NCBI GenBank assembly: GCA_029718625.1
Contig: CM056388.1
Span: 882,928-946,927, forward strand
Source of the DNA: Synaphobranchus kaupii
Lineage: Eukaryota; Chordata; Actinopteri; Anguilliformes; Synaphobranchidae
DNA length: 64,000 bases
Reading direction: 5' to 3'
A program made the translations under genes and the position numbers. Below are positions 12,546 through 23,379 of the stretch, in pieces. The notes under the pieces are model-generated. The model made no database searches and was not told the DNA's origin. It was given only the letters and a program-made list of their open reading frames with translations. Position 1 is the first letter of the stretch. Every line of letters starts with the position of its first letter.

Positions 12546-13519
12546 TGGTGACTAGGGCCTCCTGTATTTAGGTATTTTCAAAGCTCCATTCAAATGAGCA
12601 GGTGACCGGCACAACATGAACTTTGCTAAAATGTGGATTGGGAAAGCCGGGGTGGGAATTCCACAGTCGCTTCTAAATGCTGCTTATTATCTGGGAATCC
12701 ACAAGGTCCATATCTAAGGAATGAGGGACTTTGATAGATGCCTCTGTAATGTGTCACAGGAAGGAATATTTTTCCCGGTCTTTGGAAAAGCACTGATTAA
12801 AAAACAGTGCCCACGTTGCGTTTTAATACAGGGAAGAGGAATTAGTGCCTGGAAAAGATTCACCACCACAGGACATCGGATAATGGGACCCCAGGGTAAA
12901 ACTGAGAAAGTTGGAAAGTTTGCTGAGTGAAATTTAGGAAGATTGCTTCCCCAGCGTTTGGTACCCTGGGACTTCACCGGATAACGCCAAGTAAAACTGT
13001 GGCTTTAGTTTTACAGCCTTGGTACGGGGGGCATCTGGTGAGATACTAAAGCTAACTGCAGAACTGTTGGTGCGGTGATACACCCAAAAAGAAGGAAGTT
13101 TGTCTATAGTGGTGTGGAGAGCAGGACCATCTCCTTTCACTCGAATGAGAAGCTTAGGCAGGAAGAATGAGGGGTGTTTGGTGAAGGTGCGGTTCAGACT
13201 CCATATTTGCATGATATGACAGCGTTCCCTGTGTTCACGCTCACACAAACAGACACTTTTTCAACATTACTTTGTCCTGCAATACAGCAGCTTTTCCATG
13301 CACCATCAAATTCTACTGTCCATGTTAATGGTTAATTGCCCAATGACCAGTGACGGGTTAAATGGATAGATTGCACGAGGCAGACAATTGTTTTCGAAAG
13401 ATATTTTATATTTTAATATCATTTTTTATGTTTTTTTACAGGCCTAAAGTGGATGTTTTTACTTCTCTTTCTGGGCCCCCTGGAGGTTTATAGTTTGCCT
13501 AGATCTGTCTCTGTCCATG

Positions 13520-13723
13520 CCGGCAGTGTAGTATAATGTGTAGGGGACTGGGCTTGTAACCCAAAGGTTGCAGGTTCGATATATGGCCGTTGAGCAAGGT
13601 ACTTCATCTGAATTGCTTCAGTAAATAACCAGCTGTATAAATTAATTCTATGTAAAAATGCTTGAAGTTGTGTAAGTCGCTCTGGATAAAAGGGTCTGCT
13701 AAATGTCAGTAATGTAAATGTAA
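13520..13723 (+). mobile_element. tRNA-derived SINE (V-SINE-like)
   Basis: The head carries RNA polymerase III promoter-like boxes: an A-box-like TGTAGTATAATGTGTAGG and a B-box-like GGTTGCAGGTTCGAT. The tail is GTGTAAGTCGCTCTGGATAA then GTCTGCTAAATG and an AATGTAAATG end. This head-and-tail combination is typical of abundant teleost SINEs. The exact family name is from memory and unverified. Confidence 0.8.
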
Positions 13724-14940
13724 CGTTAATCAGCCAAACATGGAGAACTATTGTCCCTGCATCTGTAACTCAAACTGTGTTATCTCAACAACAAGAACAA
13801 CGAGAGAGAGACACGTGGAAGTTAACAGGCCAGGTTTTACACGTGTGAGCTTGCAATCCAAAGCAACCCGGCGTGTTGTCAGATCCAGGGACCTTGTGGA
13901 TTGTGGTATCAGTTGATAAGAGCAGTGTCACCTCCCACACACATTCTCACAAACAGGGAAACCAAAGCACTGAGCAGTACAGCCTCTCTACAACTTCATC
14001 CCTTTCTCTCTCTCTCTCATTCTCAATCACTCTGTCTCCTTTGCTCTCTCATGGTCGTTCTGTCTCTCAAATCAAATTTGATTGATTGATTGTACAACTA
14101 GTTACAGCCAATCACCTGCTGCCAACCGGTTATTGGTTTAATTCTGGAGGAATTGGGGACAAACCGTGTTCCGCATCACACCTTTAGTAGAAGGAGTCCT
14201 CCCCAGTCCCTTTAAGCTAATTTAATGACTCATTTAATGTTCAAATTAATTCCCTGCCCCACCCAGGAATCCAACCATGCAAGCCGTATTGCAAAAACAC
14301 AATTCCACATTTCACATGTGAAGTCTTGCTCTTTATGTTTTGAATTTGCAACTGTTCCTTGACTTATATGTGATGTGTTGTTGCTAGGACTTCTATTAGA
14401 AATGTGTTTTCTCACATATTTTTTGTAAAACCAATAGAAGAAAATTGCACATTTCCATAAAAGGTTTGAGTTTGTCATGCGGCACTAGAGGCAAAGGAAG
14501 GGAGGGGCATTTCCCTCTCTTTTATTCCCTGTCTCCCTCTCTGCAGCGTCAGGGCGAGCTATTCCAGTCCTGGAGGGCCAGTGTGTACACAGGTTTTTGT
14601 CTCCACCAATTACCCTGGCTAAATGAGTTAATTGTCTGTATACACCAGCACTGGTTCACTCATAGATTAGATCACAGTAAAACGCTTCATATAGGGAGTC
14701 AAGACTGTCGGCTGTCATTCATGGGCTTATCAAGAAATGTCGCTGAAATGTTAAGAATTTTAATAAAAAATGTTAATTCAGTAATTAAGGACAGAAATGG
14801 ATATGGCCCTCGCTGCCCACCTTAGAGAAATGGAGTATGCTGCAATAGCCTTTATTGTAAATATGGGGACATATAATGATAAATATATTTCACAGTAATG
14901 TCATCACAATATCTGAACGCAGCAGCAATTTGTACAGTAT

Positions 14941-15293
14941 ATAAACTCCTCAAAAAAAGTTTGGAAACGTTATTTCGGTCGATTATTCCTCCCCTTTAAT
15001 AGTACCAATTGGTATTGTATTTTATATCGCTGGAAAGCCTGATTAGTCACCTTTACAACGAGGTACAACTTGTAAGGATCATGCATTCGTGGAATGAGCA
15101 ACACAGCTAACCGTGTGGGTAGCGGCCCAAAAAAATGTGCCAAAATCCCCTGCAATATTCTTCTGTTGGTATTCACTCTCGTTTTGAGCTTCAAGTGCTG
15201 GCAGGTGTATGCCAGTCAGATTGCTGCACAGATCGCGTGACACCTTTTCAATCGACCGAAATAACGTTTCCGAACTTTTTTTGAGGAGTTTAT
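14941..15293. mobile_element. MITE with 43-bp terminal inverted repeats
   Basis: The first 43 bases (ATAAACTCCTCAAAAAAAGT then TTGGAAACGTTATTTCGGTC) are repeated in inverse orientation at 15251-15293 with one mismatch. The 350-bp element has no coding frame. The terminal motif resembles Tc1/mariner-type ends, but I see no clean TA duplication. Confidence 0.8.
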
Positions 15294-15354
15294 GTAAAAA
15301 TATGATACTGGAGAGATTTTTTAAAGTGATTTTCATTTGTTTACCAAAGTGTCT

Positions 15355-17448
15355 GTTACGGTTCCGAGCAGGGACTGGACCCAAATGCACGACTCAACAC
15401 ACAAGGAATTTCCAATAGTTCCAATGATTTATTGCTTCAACAAAACCTCCTGAAGCATAGGGAGAGAGACAGACAAGACAAAACCAGTTATGGATTAGCA
15501 GGGGATCAGCGGGAGCGGGAGAGGCCAGGGACTAGACAGTGGCAGGAATCCGAGCTGGTTGAGCAGAGGAGGAGCGGGAGACAGGCAGAGTGGAGTGGGC
15601 ACGAACAGCTGCAGGTTAGCAGAGCTGGAGCACCAGCTGGATGCACACACAGCTGTAGGTGGGCAGAACTGGAAAACAGGCAGGATGCACACAAAGCAGC
15701 AGGTTGGCAGAACTGCAGCACAGGCAGGATGCACACACAGCTGCAGGTGGGCAGAACTGGAGCACCGGCTGGATGCACACACAGCTGTAGGTGGGCAGAA
15801 CTGGAAAACAGGCAGGATGCACACAAAGCAGCAGGTTGGCAGAACTGCAGCACAGGCAGGATGCACACACAGCTGTAGGTGGGCAGAGCTGGAGCACAGG
15901 CAGGATGCACAAACAGCAGCAGGCTTGCAGAACTGGAGCACAGGCAGGATGCACACACAGCTGTAGGTGGGCAGAACTGGAACACAGGCAGGATGCACAC
16001 ACAGCTGTAGGTGGGCAGAACTGGAGCACAGGCAGGATGCACACACAGCTGCAGGTTGGCAGAACTGGAGCACAGGCTGGATGCACACACAGCTGCAGGT
16101 TGGCAGAACTGGAGCACAGGCAGGATGCACACACAGCTGTAGGTGGGCAGAACTGGAGCACAGGCAGGATGCACACACAGCTGCAGGTTGGCAGAACTGG
16201 AGCACAGGCAGGATGAACACACAGTTGTAGGTGGGCAGAACTGGAGCACAGGCTGGATGCACACACAGTTGCAGGTTGGCAGAACTGGAGCACAGGCAGG
16301 ATGCACACACAGCTGCAGGTGGGCAGAACTGGAGCACAGGCTGGATGCACACACAGCTGTAGGTGGGCAGAACTGGAGCACAGGCTGGATGCACACACAG
16401 CTGCAGGTTGGCAGAACTGGAGCACAGGCTGGATGCACACACAGCTGCAGGTTGGCAGAACTGGAGCACAGGCAGGATGCACACACAGCTGCAGGTTGGC
16501 AGAACTGGAGCACAGGCAGGATGCACACACAGCTGTAGGTGGGCAGAACTGGAGCACAGGCAGGATGCACACACAGCTGCAGGTTGGCAGAACTGGAGCA
16601 CAGGCAGGATGCACACACAGTTGTAGGTGGGCAGAACTGGAGCACAGGCTGGATGCACACACAGCTGCAGGTTGGCAGAACTGGAGCACAGGCAGGATGC
16701 ACACACAGCTGCAGGTGGGCAGAACTGGAGCACAGGCTGGATGCACACACAGCTGTAGGTGGGCAGAACTGGAGCACAGGCTGGATGCACACACAGCTGC
16801 AGGTTGGCAGAACTGGAGCACAGGCTGGATGCACACACAGCTGCAGGTTGGCAGAACTGGAGCACAGGCAGGATGCACACACAGCTGTATGTGGGCAGAA
16901 CTGGAGCACAGGCAGGATGCACAAACAGCTGCAGGCTGGTAGACTTGGAAGCAGACAAGAGTTAGTAACAGCGAGGCAGGACAGAATGAACAGCGTGTTA
17001 ACGCTGTTCCTGGCGAGAGCTAATTAAAGCTGGGCAAGACTGGAAAATAGCGAGTTAACGCAGATTCAAAGGAGAGCTTATAAGCAAAGAGACAGGACTA
17101 GATACAAAGTATCCAACGAGACAAGACCAGGGTATTACTACAATGAGACTTAACAAACTGGCACAGGACAAAGAACACCGGGTGACTAAATACAAAAGTT
17201 AATAAGTATCAATTAAGTGCCGCGTGCGAATGTATGCGTGAGTGATTAGCGGAGCAGAGAGTGTGCAGAATGCATGCGGAGAGAAGGAAAGGGATAGGCG
17301 GACAAAGAGCAGTGGAACAGAGTGACACGAAAGGGAAAACCACGCCCAGACTGCAGCACGAGGGAAACAATCAGGAATACAAACAAACATGATAAGAGAG
17401 GAAACAGGTAAAACACGGGACACAAAAGGACGGGAATGAGAGCATCAC
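15355..17448. mobile_element. Probable non-autonomous DNA transposon carrying a minisatellite
   Basis: The segment is bounded by a 7-bp direct repeat, AGTGTCT, at 15348-15354 and 17449-17455. Its ends are weakly inverted (GTTACGGTT at the left against GTGATGCTC read inward from the right). Inside are a non-coding left flank, a 1.3-kb minisatellite and a non-coding right flank. I see no transposase. The boundary is inferred from the direct repeat and the weak ends, so the element class is open. Confidence 0.5.
15615..16935. repeat. 44-bp minisatellite, about 30 copies
   Basis: The unit has the core TGGGCAGAACTGGAGCACAG then GCAGGATGCACACACAGCTG. Because 44 is not a multiple of three and the unit lacks stops, several frames on both strands stay open for hundreds of codons with a 44-residue super-period. 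There is no initiation context, splice context or codon bias to suggest real proteins. Confidence 0.95.
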
Positions 17449-17455
17449 AGTGTCT

Positions 17456-19057
17456 TGTGTTTACTTTATGGGAAAGTTATACTTGTATGTGGTATTTCAT
17501 ATAGCCATGTAATACATAACATAAACTCATAGGCCAGACTTTCTTGATCTGTTGTAAATTTAAACTTTGTTTTCGATTTTTACCCATTAATAGGACACGA
17601 AAATGTGACATTTTTTACACTGTCATAATTGATGTGGAAATATATACCTATCCTAATGGCCTACATTTTTTTCAACCAAATATTTTTGAAGACGTTTGAT
17701 ATGCCTTTCTAAACCCCACTTTGCTTAGTGAAAGTTGTCGCTCGTATTCATATGGGAGAGCAAAATTAATCAGGCTCATGTACGTAATTCATTGTGTCCG
17801 TACACAAGATGCCGTCGGCAATCATGAAAAATAAATATATATCGGTTCGATCTTTGTTTGTTTCTGTCATGCATAAGCCAAGTAAAAAAATATATGTGCC
17901 CAGATTCATACACTCCACGATATATAGTGCTGACTTTCTTTCCCTGTCCCAATCGTTACGTACATAAGCATGAATCGTTTACCCACGTGTTTCATGGCTG
18001 GTGGATTGGTCAACCTAAAAAAAAAAAAGCATTACTGTCTGGTACGAAACTACTAAGAATTGCTTTGTTTCAATTGCTGCCGACGCTACAGGAGCCTGAT
18101 AACCTTGCGTGTCCAAGCTTCCTCACACGGTTATACGTACCTAAGCCGTTCACGTTTTACCTCGCACCAGTTTATCAAAATCGTCCAAATCAAAGCATTT
18201 ACACAGCCATCGTGTTATAATCGTGTCCGCATATTGAAAGGTAGGTTTTTATTTTTATTTTTTAATTTAGAAAATTAATCTTTTCTTGCATTGATTATGT
18301 ACGTAACGGTGTCCTCTAATCAACCGGGTATTACACAGCCATAAATAGATAAATAGTCCAGTTTCATTGTGGACCGCCTCGGATGGGGTATGTATCTACA
18401 TTTAATGAATTAGAAAAAATAGGTTATACTTTTGCACTCACGTGTCATTGAGACACCATGTTAACACTACTGTGGTAAATTTTATATGACCTGAAAAGAC
18501 TATTTCCGGGTTATTGAACTATCTTCTTTCTTTTTGATAGAGTCAGAGAGTTGTCAAACTTGTAAATAAATGTGTTTGCATTGGTTTTTGCAACAATTCA
18601 TTTTTTGGTGTCTATGTCACGTTTATGTGTCCCAGTATCATATTTTGACTTATATATTACCCACATATTGTGAAGTCTTGCATTATCTTTCCAGATCTTG
18701 ATGTTTTTTTAATGTATTGCAGTTTCTGGAAGTGAATGCGCCGTAGTTATAGACAGTCAGAGACAATAGATACAAAGCTATACAGGATTAGCACTGCACT
18801 GAAATTCTCATGTGGGACATGCTTTGCATTGTGGCATTCTTGTTGTGTTAGCATTCAAGTACTTTTTTTCACCTATTAATTGAGCCGCACCTGATACCTG
18901 AAACAAGTGATTACTTTGGAGGTGCATGATGGGAAGGGCATATGTGGGGGTCTTGGGTGGAGGGTCTACAGGTGAAACATAGTGGTTCCAGGAGCACTCA
19001 CCTGTCCCATAGTACACAATGGAGAGCGCAGCCTGGAGTGTTACTGTTCCAGAAATG
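17456..19057. other. Intergenic DNA, nothing recognised
   Basis: AT-rich sequence without a recognisable gene, RNA or long repeat. Short open frames lack any family signature. Confidence 0.5.
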
Positions 19058-19712
19058 GCCACACGCATCGGCATTCTCCTCCTGGTTTTAGTATCAGAAA
19101 AGCCCACAAAACATTCGCAAAGAGCAGAGTAGTTCCAAACCCCGCCCCCTGCCTGTATACATTCGGATTGTCTCCGAAAAATGATGCAAAAACATACGTC
19201 ATATCACGTGGGAAATCGTTTTACCAAGAACTCGAAAAGATCGCATTTAAACCCTAAAGTATGCATACTTTGACCAAAATTGCAATTTTTTTACTTGATC
19301 CAGTATGGAACACAATTGAAAAGCTCCAGGATGATATGAAAAGCTCAAAAACACAAAAACTATGTGTGTGGCCCTTTAAACACACATCCCAATTTAAATG
19401 AGGTTCTGAGCAGGGGGGGGGGGGTCAATCTGGGAACAATAATAAGCTGTGACACACACCTTTACCTACACACCTGTGGTCTTTACCATACCTACACACC
19501 TGTGGTCTCCGTATTTACAGCTTAAATCTGTACTTACAGCTGACTCCCAGGGCTATTCATTTAAACACAAACAGGGGGCGGGGTTTCAGCTGTACACATT
19601 CGGATTGCGACTCCGACAAATTATAGAAAAACATCACTGCCCTTTGCTAACGTTTTGTGGGCGTTTCAGATACTGAAACCAGGAAGAGAATGCTGATGCA
19701 TGTGGGCCAGGC
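19058..19712. mobile_element. Inverted-repeat element with internal direct repeats
   Basis: GCATTCTCCTCCTGGTTTTA and GAAAAGCCCACAAAAC near 19071-19115 are mirrored at about 19650-19700. Between them, a block around ACATTCGGATTG occurs twice in direct orientation (near 19160 and 19600). The phrase CTACACACCTGTGG recurs at 19470 and 19493, with a related copy at 20538. This looks like decayed foldback repeat DNA without coding capacity. Confidence 0.6.
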
Positions 19713-20627
19713 AGCTTCCGCTTACCGGTTCCATGGATTCCTATGAGAGCTGCTCATTGGCGCATGAAGCCAATTCATGGAGGCCCCATGTTAGACTATG
19801 GGGCTTTTTGGAACCAGAGCATGCGCACTGGGTACTTAACGTGGCTTTTGGAACCAGAGGAGCATGCGCACTGGGTACCTAAACATGCTAACCCTTTGCT
19901 AAGCCCCGCCCCCCTTATTTACGTTTTGAACGTTCCATCCTATAGGGAACCATTCAATCTAAGATGAAACTGAAACTCCTATAGCTTTTAGCTATACCTG
20001 TAGCGAGAACCACTGTTGCATGTGCCCCAGGAACACCTTTTAGCCATCATACAAGTTAGCTGACAGTATACGCTGCATTTATGTCAACAAACCATGCGAC
20101 CATGCAAACCTAGCAACAGTTGCTACGCATTATAGCGCTGCAATTGGTTGTTTTCCCATGTCAATTATTTCCCCAACATTCGGCTACAAAGGGTCAATCT
20201 TATAACTTCTTCTGTGGGGCTCAGAAAAAAATCGGTCCCTGGGGAGTAATTAGTTCGGTGTGAAGAAATGTTTTAATCTAAAAGAACTGTCCAAAATAAT
20301 ATAATTTGGCCTGGGTAATTTCGTAGTTTTTAATGGACTTCAATGCGGAAATTATCTTTTTGGCACCAGAGGCTGCAATACCTCTGGCGACCACTGGAGT
20401 TTGCGAGCTTCAAGGATAATTTTAATCCCTGGCCCCCTTGGTGGAAATGACAGGAAAAACAAGTTATAGGCGGCATGGTGTATGATGCATGGATCCCGTT
20501 GATAAGAGTTGGCATGTGAAAGTATTTCTGTGAATACCTACACACCTGCGGTATCTGTACTTACAGCTGAAATCTGTAGGCTACTTACAGCTAACTCGCA
20601 AGACTATTCATTTAAACACGAACGAAC

Positions 20628-21165
20628 GTTCCCGGTCGCAATCCAGCAAACAGTGGGACGTCCTCTTTTAGTCCCCTCAAAGTTATGATGCGACGTTCCA
20701 TGGGGATGTCCTAAAAACATTACTAGAACGTTGTTAAAGTCCTAGGAAGGTCACTGTTTTGTTACAATATTACATTTAATTTTAATTTTTCTGGGACGTT
20801 CAAGCAACGTCCCTATCCGGTTATGATATGACGTTTAAGTTTAAGTTTATTTTATTTATATAGCACCTTTCATGCAAAAAGCAGCTCAAAGCGCTGTACA
20901 TAAACATATCTAAGCAGATCAATAAGAACATTCTCATAACATTCATGGGACATTCAGGAACGTTTCTGCAACGTTTGTCACTGGTTACAAGATAACGTCA
21001 CGTAATGAATGTCTGGGGGACGTTACTAGAACGTCCCGGGAACGTTCTCTGTGACGTCCACGTAACGTTTAGAAAACCCTACAAAAAGACGTCAAGGCGA
21101 CGTCCCGATGACATTTTGAGACGTTCAGGGGACGTCCTGGGGACCTAATTTTGTTAGCTGGGATA
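20628..21165. repeat. ACGT-rich repeat with an embedded retroelement tail
   Basis: Within about 510 bp I count 21 ACGT tetramers, most inside GGGACGTCC, GAACGTTC or AACGTT-type palindromes. A 100-bp block at 20836-20935, starting TTTAAGTTTATTTTATTTAT and containing AGCTCAAAGCGCTGTACATA, has none and looks like an inserted teleost LINE/SINE 3' tail. The outer edges (CCAGCAAACAG near 20643 and GTTAGCTGGG near 21155) are partly inverted, suggesting a mobile element. It ends about 390 bp before the probable irf7 transcription start. Confidence 0.65.
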
Positions 21166-21379
21166 ACGCTGTTAAATCGCACCTTTTTTTTTCTTTGCAC
21201 ACAATAATTATGAATTAAGGTATGTCGATGTTTATGGATTACGTAAGTTTTCTCTAAGTTAGTATAGCAACCCCTTGTGTTTCATCACCAAGCACACATT
21301 AAACCGATGATGCAAGTTCACCCAACCCTAAATTTCTAAGATAGCCCATCTACTGGGCAGACTGCAGAGCAATGCTAAC

Positions 21380-21528
21380 TTTCAGTTTCGGCACGTGGTT
21401 TCCTAGGAAAGTCTGCTGTCTAGTTTATGTATGTTATTTTGGTACATAAAAGGAGATAGGGCGGTACCGGAAAAGACGCCCCGCCCCGAAAAGGGGATGA
21501 TCCATGTTGGCGTCACAATCGGTATAAA
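21380..21528 (+). promoter_or_regulatory. irf7: irf7 promoter: ISRE/IRF-E core and TATA box
   Basis: TTTCAGTTTC at 21380-21389 is, on the minus strand, GAAACTGAAA, an exact GAAANNGAAA core of interferon-stimulated response elements. A GC-rich block with CCCCGCCCCG lies around 21480-21488. TATAAA is at 21523-21528, about 95 bp before the irf7 ATG at 21624, which leaves a short 5' leader. IRF7 genes are interferon-inducible through such elements in mammals and fish, so autoregulated induction is the natural inference. Confidence 0.65.
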
Positions 21529-21623
21529 GTGTTTGCCCGAACACTAAATATTTGTGATATAAATGACTGTGCTTGAGTTTAGTACTACAACACGATACTC
21601 TACATCCTGGAATCCGACCAACG

Positions 21624-23347
21624 ATGCAGAGGTTTGTTTACTCCTGTTTAGATGAAGGTTAGGCTATTATATGTGCAAATGTCAGAGTATAGGCTACCTC
21701 TGCATTTATTTTGCAGAATAGTGATATCTCAGTCAAGCCCATGTGTGAGGTAGGCAGCTAGATAACAACCGGTAACCTAATAAGCTTACTTTCTTTTTTA
21801 TTATTGTTCCAATAAAGCGTATTCCAGCAGCAGCATGAATTTGACAAGTCCAGTGTTGCTTGAGTAAAAATGCCTGAAAGGTCGTGCCGCTGAAAAGTTT
21901 GAGGATTAAAACGACAAGTTAATCATATATTTATACCAACCGTGCCTGTGTATAATATCGCTTACTGGAACGGTGTGTGTAAAACAGAATGTTGTCGAGG
22001 GTTTTCGGTGTTCGCTGTCACTGCTACATATTGTCGCTGGACTTGATGTATGCAGCAACGGCGCAGATTTAATGAACATTAAGATTACTACGCGAGTCGC
22101 TTTTCTGGGTCGATCTGCAGTCAGCCGGTTAAAGACAACATATGATGCAAATCGCTGCATTTTAAGAAACCAGCGCGTCTTTAGTCGTCATCGTCTGCTC
22201 TGAAGGCGCACTTTTACAGTTTTACAGACGAGCATAGCATACTATTTACTCATATATTTATACAAAAGAGATGTTTACGGAGTTAATTCAGGTTCAATCT
22301 TTTGATATTAACTTTTACAGCTGCTCACCTCCTGAAGGCGCTACAGCTCCTTAACGATTAAAACCTCCCGTTTTAAGAACATCTTTTTTCCTCCTGCTAT
22401 TAGGACACTCAACTCTGCTAACGTAACTACCAATTACCTAGCACTTTATGTTGTATTAGGTACGTATAACGTGTTTTATGAGTCAATGGCTATGTATTAA
22501 TTGTTTGATGTCCCAGTTGGGTCTATGCAATTTATGAAACCAGAGTTTAATCAAGTCATGATGTACTGTAAGTAATTGCCAATGTGGCTGTACCACATCT
22601 GGGAACTGAGCCAGCAACCTTCTGGCTACAAATCTCACCTCCATGACAAATGCGTCTCCATGGTTAACGCTACCACATGCTAGTACCTTTTATGTAATTT
22701 CCTTATGAACAAATAACATTTTCCTTTCCCCTCTTTCTCCTGGCCTTTTCTGAATCAGCTCCAACAGTAAACCACAGCTTGGCCGGTGGCTGATTGACCA
22801 GGTCAACAGCGGTCAGTACACGGGTCTGAATTGGGTCGATAACAACAAGTTTCGAGTTCCTTGGAAGCACAACTCCAGGAGGGACATCAGCGATGAGGAC
22901 AGCAAGATATTCAAGGTGGGAATAAAGCCTGGTCAGACACCGGAGTCAGACAATAATAATAATAATAATACAACTTTCACAGTAGTGTCACCAACAGCTC
23001 ATTTAGTGGATTAAGTTAACTTGTAGGAGTAGCTAATGTTGACAGATTTATGGTAGAGGTGTAGTAACAGCAGCAGCAGTAGTAATAACAGTATTATTAT
23101 TAGTAGTACTAGTAGTAGAATTAGCTGCTACAGCAGCAGACATTTTTTCAGTACCAACGCAGTAGATGATGTAAGCTTGTAGTTGTAGTAGATGTAAATG
23201 GTGTAGATTTGTGTCGTACATAACGAGGCTCAAAGTAGTAGTATTAGTACTGGTAGTAGTAGTGGTAGTGGTAGCATTCGTAGTGGTAGTAGCAGCAGCA
23301 GAAGTAGTAGTATTAGTAGTGGTGGTAATAGTAGTTGCAGTAGTAGT

Positions 23348-23379
<32 letters not shown>

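Noticed and set aside
15495..16958. Cys-rich open frame of 487 codons on the minus strand, and several plus-strand frames
   Set aside because: All follow from a stop-free 44-bp tandem unit. The same repeat is open in many frames on both strands, with no start context, splice signals or codon bias.
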